Part shown: one piece after another, positions 1 to 6,241 of the stretch
Position numbering within the stretch: the first letter of the stretch is position 1
Layout: each line of letters opens with the position of its first letter
Source: Flavobacterium sp.
Lineage (GTDB): Bacteria > Bacteroidota > Bacteroidia > Flavobacteriales > Flavobacteriaceae
Reading direction: 5' to 3'
Assembly (NCBI GenBank): GCA_030150335.1
Contig: JASLGC010000286.1
Coordinates: 1-13,371 of the forward strand
DNA length: 13,371 nucleotides
Translations under genes and position numbers: made by a program
The notes under the pieces: generated by a model
Told to the model about the DNA's origin: nothing
Seen by the model: the letters and a program-made list of their open reading frames with translations, nothing else
The model's database searches: none

Positions 1-846
1 AAATGCTCCTAAGTTATCTCCTAAGAAAGCACTTTTGTCTCCTTGAAAGTTAGAGTTGTAGTATTGTACTAAGGCATTAATTTTATGAGAATCATTGAAG
101 TTATAACTCGCTGTTGCCATTAAATCTAACGACCTATTGTATTGCAAATCGGTTTGTGCGATGTCTGCCATGATTTGGTCATTGTTTGCATCATACGTAG
201 CACCGTTGTCTTGAAATGCGGCAGATACGCGAGTAGAAAACTTGTCATTTCTATAGGTAAGAGATTGAGCTACTCTTAAGTCGCGGTCTTTATTTCCTGC
301 AAAACCTGTACGTGCAGATACTTCAGAATCACCACCCCATCCATAATTTTTTGCTTGTTTGGTAATGATATTAACTATACCTCCTGTTGCATTTCCTCCG
401 TAGATAGAACTTGCTCCTGAAAGGACTTCTATTTTGGCAATATTAAATGGGTCAATAGCATCAAGTTGTCTACTAATGCTTCTTAAGCTGTTTAGAGAAA
501 CACCGTCAATCATAACAAGCATTGAACGGCCTCTCATATTTTGTCCATAGTTAGAACGTCCTTGGCTACCAATATCTAATCCTGGTACAAGGATAGCAAG
601 CATTTCTTTTAGAGAAACACCATTTTTATATTGTTGTTGTATTTGTTGTGTTGGGATGACCCATACCGTTCCAGGTATTTCTGATATGCTGGTTGGCTTA
701 CGCGAAGCAACGATAACGATGTCATCTAAAGAATTAGCGATTGAGTCAAGAGCTGTTTGATTGTATTTTTCTGTTTTTGGAAGCTCTTGTGCTACTGATA
801 AGGCAGCAGAGAATAGGCAAAAAAGTAGTGTAGATGTAGCCTTCAT
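1..846 (-). CDS. TonB-dependent siderophore receptor, IutA-like (5' part only)
   Basis: This is the N-terminal 282 codons of an outer-membrane receptor; the rest lies beyond the window. Residues 1-19 look like a signal peptide ending in SVA/Q. A TonB box (DDIVIVA, about residues 41-47) follows, then a plug domain with PGLDIGSQGRSNYG, MRGR, IDGVSLNS, SRQLDAIDPFNIAKIEVL and YGGNATGG-IVNIITK, then the first barrel strands. From memory of the family, this pattern resembles E. coli IutA, the ferric-aerobactin receptor, more than a SusC-type glycan receptor. There is also no carboxypeptidase-regulatory-like domain before the plug. The inferred role is TonB-driven import of a ferric hydroxamate or citrate-hydroxamate siderophore. 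ATG at 846 is the only sensible start because the signal peptide begins there. No siderophore biosynthesis gene is visible, so it may serve scavenged siderophores. The TonB-receptor class is secure; the substrate is not. Confidence 0.9.
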   Translation of the reverse strand, partial: MKATSTLLFCLFSAALSVAQELPKTEKYNQTALDSIANSLDDIVIVASRKPTSISEIPGTVWVIPTQQIQQQYKNGVSLKEMLAILVPGLDIGSQGRSNYGQNMRGRSMLVMIDGVSLNSLRSISRQLDAIDPFNIAKIEVLSGASSIYGGNATGGIVNIITKQAKNYGWGGDSEVSARTGFAGNKDRDLRVAQSLTYRNDKFSTRVSAAFQDNGATYDANNDQIMADIAQTDLQYNRSLDLMATASYNFNDSHKINALVQYYNSNFQGDKSAFLGDNLGAF

Positions 847-871
847 ATCATTTATGTTTTGAATCTGATGG

Positions 872-879
872 CAAAAGTA
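872..879 (-). promoter_or_regulatory. -7 promoter element for the IutA-like receptor gene
   Basis: The minus strand reads TACTTTTG, matching the Bacteroidota -7 consensus TAnnTTTG, 25 bases before the receptor ATG. No TTG at the usual -33 spacing is visible, so the upstream half is weak. No convincing Fur-type palindrome is seen, although iron control would be expected for such a receptor. Confidence 0.5.
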
Positions 880-900
880 ATAAAGAATAAGTCTAAATAA

Positions 901-932
901 AAAAAGCTATTCAATTTTTTGAATAGCTTTTT
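901..932 (-). terminator. Rho-independent terminator of polA
   Basis: This is a perfect 14-bp inverted repeat (901-914 with 919-932) and a 4-base loop, about 24 bases past the polA stop. On the minus strand the 3' arm runs straight into a T-rich tail (TTTTTTTATTT). The arms are A-rich and T-rich on both sides, so it could act in both directions. It separates polA from the receptor gene downstream on the same strand. Confidence 0.85.
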
Positions 933-955
933 CAATATTTTTAAAGTTTAATCAA

Positions 956-3775
956 TTAATGAGCTTCAAGCCAGTTTAGACCAGTTCCTAAGTCTACAAC
1001 TAAAGGAACTTCTAAGATAAAAGCCTTCTCCATTTCTGATTTTACCATTTCTTTTAATTTTTCAAGTTCGTCTTTGTGTGCATCAAAGACAAGCTCATCG
1101 TGTACTTGCAATAACATTTTTGATTGCCAATTCTCATTAAAAAGTCTATTGTGAATATTAATCATTGCTATTTTAATGATATCCGCAGCACTACCTTGGA
1201 TAGGAGCATTGACAGCATTACGCTCAGCAGCACCTCTAACTACAGCATTGTGAGAGTTGATGTCTTTTAAATAACGTCTTCTTCCTAATATGGTTTGTAC
1301 ATAACCGTTTTCACGTGCAAAGTCAATTTGCGTTGCGATGTAATCTCTTAATTTAGGGTATGTTTCATAGTAAGTATCAATCAACTCTTTACTTTCAGCA
1401 CGAGAAAGGTTTGTTTGATTACTTAAACCAAATGCAGAAACACCGTAGATAATACCGAAGTTTACTGTTTTTGCGTGACTTCTTTGTTCTTTAGTAACTT
1501 CTTCTAAAGGCACATTAAATACGCGAGCAGCAGTAGAACGGTGAATATCTTCTCCATTTTTAAATGACTCAATCATATTTGGTTCTTGACTTAATGCAGC
1601 AATAATTCTCAATTCAATTTGAGAGTAATCGGCAGCAAGTATCACATAATTTTCATCACGTGCTACAAAAGCCTTTCTTACTAATCTACCTCTTTCTGTT
1701 CGCACAGGGATGTTTTGTAAGTTAGGATTGTTTGAACTCAAACGACCAGTAGCAGCTACAGCTTGCATATATTCTGTGTGAATTCTATTTGTTTTCGGGT
1801 CAACTACTTTTGGCAATGCATCTACATACGTATTTTGCAATTTGATAAGCTGTCTCCATTCTAATATATCACGTACAATTTCGTGTTTTGGAGCCAAGTC
1901 ACTAAGGATTTCTTCCCCAGTTGCGTATTGTCCCGTTTTAGTCTTTTTAGGTTTAGGACCGCCTATTTTTAGTTTGTCAAAAAGGATGTCACCTAATTGT
2001 TTTGGCGAAGCTAAGTTGAACTCTTCTTCTGCTTCAGCATAGATGCGTTGCTCTAATTGCTTGATATCTGTGTCTAAAGTACCTGAAAGAGATTGTAAAA
2101 AGTCGATGTCTAATCGAATTCCTTCTGCTTCCATATCCGCCAATACTCTTACTAAAGGAACTTCAATGTTTTTGAATAAATCCTCTGTTAGCGTTTCTGC
2201 TAATTGCGGTTGAAAGTTCTCTTTTAACTGTAAAGTAATATCTGCATCTTCACCTGCGTATTCTTTGACAAGCTCAATGTCAATATCGCGCATTGTTTTT
2301 TGGTTCTTACCTTTTTTACCAATTAGGTCAGCAATAGGTTGAGGCGTGTACTTTAAGTAAGTTTCTGCCAATACATCCATATTGTGACGCATATCTGGAT
2401 TGATTAGGTAATGAGCAATCATTGTATCAAACAAAGGTCCTTTGACAGTGATGCCGTATTGTTTTAATACTTTGATGTCATATTTAAGATTTTGTCCTAC
2501 TTTTTCAACCTCTTCTGATTCAAAGAAAGGAACGAATTGTTGAACAAGAGTTTTAGCTTCTTCTTGGTTTTCTGGTACAGGAACGTAGAAGGCTGTTCCT
2601 TTTTCAAATGAAAAAGCAATACCAACTAACTCTGCATTTAAGGCATCAAGACCTGTTGTTTCTGTATCAAAACAAACGCTTTTTTGTTGCATTAAGTTTT
2701 GAATCAACAAGCGAATTGCCATTGGACTATTGCATACTTGATACACGTGTTTCGTTGTTTCAAGTGTCGCGAAATAACTGTTTGTTGTTATATCGTCATT
2801 CTCATTTGGCATTCCAAATAAAGAGAATTGTTCGTCTTGTTGTTCTACTGGTTTAACCTCAGTAATAGGTGTTGGAATTACTTCTTTACCATCATTGAAA
2901 ATCTTGTCGAATTGCTCTTTCATTCTTCTGAATTCTAATTCATTGAATAGCGCTTCTGACTTTTCGATATCTGGTTTTTCAAGAATATAGTTGTCAGCAT
3001 TAAACTGTACAGGACAGTCAAGCATGATTGTAGCAAGCTTTTTAGAAAGTAAACCTTTCTCAATGTTTGCCTCAATGTTCTCTTTCATTTTTCCTTTTAG
3101 CTGGTTAGTGTTCGCTAAAAGGTTTTCCATTGAACCGTATTCTTTAAGGAATTTTTTGGCAGTTTTTTCACCAACTCCAGGAAGCCCAGGGATGTTATCA
3201 ACAGCGTCCCCCATCATTCCTAAGTAATCGATTACTTGCAATGGATGTTCGACTTCAAACTTCTCTTTTACTTTGTCAACACCCCAAATTTCAATACCAT
3301 TACCCATACGAGCTGGTTTGTACATGAAGATGTTTTCAGAAACAAGTTGTGCATAGTCTTTATCTGGCGTAACCATATAAACCTCATAACCTTCTTTTTC
3401 TGCTTGTTTAGAAAGTGTTCCAATCAAGTCATCTGCTTCATATCCTTTTTCTTCAATGATAGGAATATGCATAGCAGTTAGTATTTCCTTGATATAAGGA
3501 ATAGCTATTTTAATAGCTTCAGGAGTTGCGTCTCTATTAGCTTTATATTCTGGAAACATAGCTACGCGATCTCTACTACCTCCATTGTCAAAGGCAACAG
3601 CTAAGTGGTCAGGAGATTCTCTTTTGATAACATCTAAAAGGGAGTTCATGAAACCTAATATTGCTGAAGTATCCAGTCCTTTTGAGTTAATTCTTGGATT
3701 TTTGATAAATGCGTAATATCCACGAAAAATTAGGGCATAGGCATCTAATAAGAAAAGGCGATTTTTATTAGCCAT
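956..3775 (-). CDS. polA: DNA polymerase I
   Basis: A 939-residue family A polymerase for Okazaki-fragment maturation and repair synthesis. The N-terminal 5'-3' nuclease domain (about 1-290) shows LLDAYALIFRGYYAF, AFDNGG-SRDRVAMFPEYKANR, YEADDLIG, TPDKDYAQLV and the helix-hairpin-helix DNIPGLPGVGEKTA. The 3'-5' exonuclease domain has DTETTG (D370, E372), GQNLKYDIK and YAGEDADITLQ, so the DEDDy proofreading residues look intact. The polymerase domain has motif A DYSQIELR (D716), motif B RSHAKTVNFGIIYG and motif C QVHDELVFDA (D893, E894). The linker between the nuclease domains carries QFSLF (316-320), which fits a sliding-clamp-binding peptide. The start at 3775 gives MANKNRLFLLDAY, typical of the family. 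A longer start at 3817 is rejected because it falls inside the promoter -7 box. Transcription is divergent from the phosphoesterase gene. Confidence 0.97.
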   Translation of the reverse strand: MANKNRLFLLDAYALIFRGYYAFIKNPRINSKGLDTSAILGFMNSLLDVIKRESPDHLAVAFDNGGSRDRVAMFPEYKANRDATPEAIKIAIPYIKEILTAMHIPIIEEKGYEADDLIGTLSKQAEKEGYEVYMVTPDKDYAQLVSENIFMYKPARMGNGIEIWGVDKVKEKFEVEHPLQVIDYLGMMGDAVDNIPGLPGVGEKTAKKFLKEYGSMENLLANTNQLKGKMKENIEANIEKGLLSKKLATIMLDCPVQFNADNYILEKPDIEKSEALFNELEFRRMKEQFDKIFNDGKEVIPTPITEVKPVEQQDEQFSLFGMPNENDDITTNSYFATLETTKHVYQVCNSPMAIRLLIQNLMQQKSVCFDTETTGLDALNAELVGIAFSFEKGTAFYVPVPENQEEAKTLVQQFVPFFESEEVEKVGQNLKYDIKVLKQYGITVKGPLFDTMIAHYLINPDMRHNMDVLAETYLKYTPQPIADLIGKKGKNQKTMRDIDIELVKEYAGEDADITLQLKENFQPQLAETLTEDLFKNIEVPLVRVLADMEAEGIRLDIDFLQSLSGTLDTDIKQLEQRIYAEAEEEFNLASPKQLGDILFDKLKIGGPKPKKTKTGQYATGEEILSDLAPKHEIVRDILEWRQLIKLQNTYVDALPKVVDPKTNRIHTEYMQAVAATGRLSSNNPNLQNIPVRTERGRLVRKAFVARDENYVILAADYSQIELRIIAALSQEPNMIESFKNGEDIHRSTAARVFNVPLEEVTKEQRSHAKTVNFGIIYGVSAFGLSNQTNLSRAESKELIDTYYETYPKLRDYIATQIDFARENGYVQTILGRRRYLKDINSHNAVVRGAAERNAVNAPIQGSAADIIKIAMINIHNRLFNENWQSKMLLQVHDELVFDAHKDELEKLKEMVKSEMEKAFILEVPLVVDLGTGLNWLEAH

Positions 3776-3814
3776 TTTGAATATGGTTTTTATTGAGTAA
3801 TAATATAATATTTT

Positions 3815-3844
3815 CAAAGATAGTGATTTTGTATAAGGACAAAA
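3815..3844 (-). promoter_or_regulatory. polA promoter (TTG-N17-TATCTTTG)
   Basis: On the minus strand a TTTTG at 3840-3844 is separated by 17 bases (counted from TTG, 3840-3842) from TATCTTTG at 3815-3822. This fits the published Flavobacterium pattern TTG-N17-23-TAnnTTTG. The -7 box ends 39 bases before the polA ATG at 3775, leaving a leader of about 30 bases. An in-frame ATG at 3817 lies within the -7 box and so would not be in the transcript. Confidence 0.75.
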
Positions 3845-3928
3845 GAGTGAGTTAGTAGTTTCTTTTTTAGTATTTTCTAAAGAATATTAAAAGTTGTTAA
3901 AGATTTTTTTATACTTTAAACAAAAAGG

Positions 3929-3936
3929 TAAATTTG
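3929..3936 (+). promoter_or_regulatory. -7 promoter element for the metallophosphoesterase gene
   Basis: TAAATTTG matches TAnnTTTG and ends 19 bases before the ATG at 3956, implying a leader of roughly 13 bases. No TTG is found 17-23 bases upstream, only an AT tract, so the -33 half is poor. Confidence 0.5.
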
Positions 3937-3955
3937 TTGTTTATAGATTATTGAT

Positions 3956-5188
3956 ATGGAGAAAATTGCTGTTTTAGGATTAGTGCTTGTTTTGTGTGAA
4001 TTTTATACGTTTCAGGCAGTAAGACAAGTGACAAAAAGCAAGTTGTTGAGAAGGTTATATGTGATTGCATCCATATTGGTAATAGCATATATTGCTTACG
4101 GATTATCTCAATTTGACCGTCATCATGCTAAGAATCATCAGTCGATGGTTGCAATGGCATTAGTTGTCTTGTGTTATTTGCCGAAGCTTATTATCATGCT
4201 TTTGTTGATAATAGAAGATGTTACGCGTATAGTTAGAGGGATTTATAAGTATTTCATAAGAGCTAAAGACTCAAGTAAGAAAGAAAACTTCTTGCCGGGT
4301 AGGAGAAAGTTCGTTACGAATATTGCATTTGGTGTAGCAGCAATTCCCTTTCTTTCTGTTCTACATGGAATTACGATAGGTAGATATAAGTTTCAAGTTC
4401 ATAAGCATATTATTGAATTTGATGATTTACCCGAAGCTTTCGATGGGTTTAAGTTTACTCATTTATCAGATATCCATTGTGGAAGTTTCGATAATAAAGA
4501 GAAAATAGAGTATGCTATTGATTTGATTAATCAGCAAGAGTCAGATGCATTGTTGTTTACAGGGGATATTGTAAATAGTGTTGCAGATGAGATGATACCA
4601 TGGTATGATGTGTTTAAGAAGATAAAATCATATAAATATGGGAAGTATTCTATTTTAGGGAACCATGATTATGGAGACTATGTGAATTGGGATACTCAAG
4701 AAGAAAGAGATGCTAACTTTAAGGCGATATGTGATATTAGCCCAGCTTTAGGTTTTAAGTTACTTCGCAATGAAATGGTGTGGTTTGAGAAAGATGGAGA
4801 ACGTATTGCTTTGGTTGGGGTAGAAGATTGGGGAGTAAAGTTTATGAAATATGGTGATTTGGATAAGGCATCAGAAGGTGTAGAAGCAAAAGATTTTAAA
4901 ATATTAATGAGTCACGACCCATCACATTGGGACGCACAGATACGTGGACATAAAAAGAATTTTCAATTGACTTTAGCGGGACATACACACGGAAGTCAGT
5001 TTGGAATTGAGATACCAGGTTTTATCAAATGGAGTCCTATACAATATGTTTATAAACAATGGGCAGGACTTTATGAGAATTTAGGGAAGTACATTTATGT
5101 TAACAGAGGATTTGGTTATCATGCTTACCAAGGACGAACAGGTATTTGGCCCGAAATTACTGTGATTGAATTAAAGAGAAAAAAGTAA
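3956..5188 (+). CDS. Membrane-anchored calcineurin-like metallophosphoesterase
   Basis: A 410-residue protein with two parts. The first ~140 residues hold three or four hydrophobic segments (about 3-22, 34-50, 64-87 and 117-135). The rest is a calcineurin-like two-metal phosphoesterase domain with every metal-site motif: SDIH (D172, H174), TGD (D204), GNHD (N236, H237, D238), SHD (H320) and GHTH (H343, H345). This resembles the YkuE/YaeI group, where a membrane anchor precedes the catalytic domain. Members act on phosphate or diphosphate esters, and some relatives (LpxG of Chlamydia) cleave UDP-diacylglucosamine in lipid A synthesis. No such substrate can be assigned here from sequence alone. 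It has its own promoter, is divergent from polA, and lies 68 bases ahead of the thioredoxin-like gene on the same strand. Catalytic competence looks certain; the physiological substrate is unknown. Confidence 0.92.
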   Translation: MEKIAVLGLVLVLCEFYTFQAVRQVTKSKLLRRLYVIASILVIAYIAYGLSQFDRHHAKNHQSMVAMALVVLCYLPKLIIMLLLIIEDVTRIVRGIYKYFIRAKDSSKKENFLPGRRKFVTNIAFGVAAIPFLSVLHGITIGRYKFQVHKHIIEFDDLPEAFDGFKFTHLSDIHCGSFDNKEKIEYAIDLINQQESDALLFTGDIVNSVADEMIPWYDVFKKIKSYKYGKYSILGNHDYGDYVNWDTQEERDANFKAICDISPALGFKLLRNEMVWFEKDGERIALVGVEDWGVKFMKYGDLDKASEGVEAKDFKILMSHDPSHWDAQIRGHKKNFQLTLAGHTHGSQFGIEIPGFIKWSPIQYVYKQWAGLYENLGKYIYVNRGFGYHAYQGRTGIWPEITVIELKRKK

Positions 5189-5208
5189 TATTGTTATATA
5201 AAAATTGA

Positions 5209-5216
5209 TATTTTTG
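5209..5216 (+). promoter_or_regulatory. -7 promoter element for the thioredoxin-like gene
   Basis: TATTTTTG matches TAnnTTTG, 40 bases before the ATG at 5257. A TTG at 5191-5193 is only 15 bases upstream, shorter than the usual 17-23. The gene may also be read through from the phosphoesterase, whose stop is 20 bases before this box, because no convincing terminator lies between them. Confidence 0.45.
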
Positions 5217-5256
5217 TAGAGTAAAAAGAGTTTATAGTAAAATAAAGTAAAGATAT

Positions 5257-5550
5257 ATGTCAAAATTTGGAGATTTAGTAGCAGCAGAGGTTCCTGTATT
5301 AATTCATTTTTTTGCAAAGTGGAATGAAGCATGTACAACAATGAATCCAATTCTACACGATGTAGCAGCTGCAATGGGGGATAAGCTTAAAATCGTTAAA
5401 ATCGATGTAGAGAAAAATAATGAATTAGTAGATGCATTGAGAATCAAACAAGTTCCTACAATGATGTTGTATAAAAGAGGTACAATGATTTGGCGTCAAA
5501 GCGGTATAATGGATGTAAATTCATTAATAAGCGTAACTAAGACTTTATAG
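5257..5550 (+). CDS. Thioredoxin-fold protein with a single active-site cysteine
   Basis: A 97-residue, single-domain thioredoxin-fold protein of nearly normal length (thioredoxin is about 105-110 residues). The fold is clear: VPVLIHFFAKW, then KIVKIDVEKNNELVDALRIKQVPT with the conserved cis-proline P67, then MMLYKRGTMIWRQSG. The usual WCGPC active site reads W22-N-E-A-C26, so the attacking N-terminal cysteine is replaced by asparagine and only the second cysteine remains. It therefore cannot act as a standard dithiol reductase. A binding, chaperone-like, redox-sensing or monothiol role is possible. No signal peptide is seen, so it is probably cytoplasmic. It has a -7 box upstream, and its end overlaps the convergent deacetylase gene by six bases. 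The fold is confident; the function is not known. Confidence 0.9.
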   Translation: MSKFGDLVAAEVPVLIHFFAKWNEACTTMNPILHDVAAAMGDKLKIVKIDVEKNNELVDALRIKQVPTMMLYKRGTMIWRQSGIMDVNSLISVTKTL

Positions 5551-6168
5551 TGTAGCGAAAGAATATCCTTTACTTAAAAGATATTCTATTGTTTTAGGTA
5601 GGGCATAAACTAAGTTTTGCTCAGCTTTGATGCTGTCGTGAAATACAATTATACTACCTGAATTTATATTTGAAATAGCACGTTGGTAGCATTGCTCAGG
5701 AGTTATACTATTGTCATAATCCTTTGAAATGTGCGACCACATGATTATTTCATATCCTTGTTTTAAAAGTTCTTTTCCTTGTTTCTGTTTGATTTTACCA
5801 TAAGGTGGTCTAAACAATAGTTTAGATAAGGGAGTATGTTGCTCTATTTCTTTGTGAGCAAGAAGAATGTTTTCCTCGTATCTAATATTGTCATTTTTCC
5901 ACCCATTTAAGTGATTAAAAGTGTGATTACCTATTCTGTGTTTTGCTTCAATAATTTGTTTAAATACATGGGGATGTTTTCTGACATTATCCCCAATACA
6001 AAAGAAAGTTGCTTTTATATTATACTTTTTCAAAACTTCAAGAACCCATTCAGTAACCTCTGGAATAGGACCATCATCAAAGGTTAGATAGACTAACTTT
6101 TGGTTATTAGGTTTGCTCCAAGTGTACTTTGGAAATAGAAAAGGAAAAATATGTCTTGATAGATTCAT
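5545..6168 (-). CDS. NodB-type polysaccharide deacetylase
   Basis: A 207-residue carbohydrate esterase family 4 (NodB) domain protein. All main motifs are present: TFDDGP (catalytic base D31 and metal ligand D32), HTFNH (metal ligands H82 and H86), RPPYG (120-124), MWSHISKDYD around W144, and the terminal histidine motif IVFHDS (H177). The family removes N- or O-acetyl groups from peptidoglycan, chitin-like or other polysaccharides using a divalent metal. The substrate here cannot be told. No clear signal peptide is seen: the N-terminus is short, with only FPFLFP as hydrophobic stretch, so the cell compartment is uncertain. The gene lies downstream of the efflux operon on the same strand but behind a strong terminator and with its own promoter. 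That promoter sits only four bases before the ATG, suggesting a leaderless or nearly leaderless mRNA. Confidence 0.93.
   Translation of the reverse strand: MNLSRHIFPFLFPKYTWSKPNNQKLVYLTFDDGPIPEVTEWVLEVLKKYNIKATFFCIGDNVRKHPHVFKQIIEAKHRIGNHTFNHLNGWKNDNIRYEENILLAHKEIEQHTPLSKLLFRPPYGKIKQKQGKELLKQGYEIIMWSHISKDYDNSITPEQCYQRAISNINSGSIIVFHDSIKAEQNLVYALPKTIEYLLSKGYSFATL
5560..5587 (+). terminator. Possible terminator hairpin for the thioredoxin-like gene
   Basis: An 8-bp inverted repeat (AGAATATC 5560-5567 with GATATTCT 5580-5587) with a 12-base loop lies 10 bases past the thioredoxin stop, followed by ATTGTTTT. It is inside the 3' coding part of the deacetylase gene on the other strand. The stem is AT-rich and the T tract is interrupted, so this is a weak call. 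Confidence 0.3.
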
Positions 6169-6172
6169 AGTT

Positions 6173-6201
6173 CAAAGATAAAAAAAAGAGTAGTTAACCA
6201 A
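6173..6201 (-). promoter_or_regulatory. Deacetylase promoter (TTG-N18-TATCTTTG) inside the efflux terminator
   Basis: The minus strand has TTG at 6199-6201, an 18-base spacer, and TATCTTTG at 6173-6180. This is a full match to the Flavobacterium consensus. The -33 TTG lies in the loop of the upstream terminator hairpin and the -7 box directly follows its T tract. The -7 box ends four bases before the ATG at 6168. Confidence 0.7.
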
Positions 6202-6217
6202 ATAACTACTCTTTTTT
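6182..6217 (-). terminator. Rho-independent terminator of the efflux operon
   Basis: A 15-bp stem (6182-6196 with 6203-6217; nine-base core GAGTAGTTA/TAACTACTC plus six A-T pairs) and a 6-base loop begin about 25 bases past the stop of the outer-membrane factor gene. On the minus strand the stem runs into a seven-T tract. This is the only clear terminator for the four-gene operon. Confidence 0.85.
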
Positions 6218-6241
6218 AATGAATAACAATTAACTATAAAA

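Noticed and set aside
1842..3481. Several short + strand open frames opposite polA
   Set aside because: They mirror the polA coding frame, have no promoters of their own and no family resemblance.
5200..5215. Small hairpin AAAAAT/ATTTTT after the phosphoesterase gene
   Set aside because: Only six A-T pairs and it overlaps the thioredoxin -7 box; too weak to call a terminator.
5171..5374. A 67-codon minus-strand frame covering the start of the thioredoxin-like gene
   Set aside because: Low-complexity, Leu/Phe/Tyr-rich translation of AT-rich intergenic DNA and antisense of a real gene.
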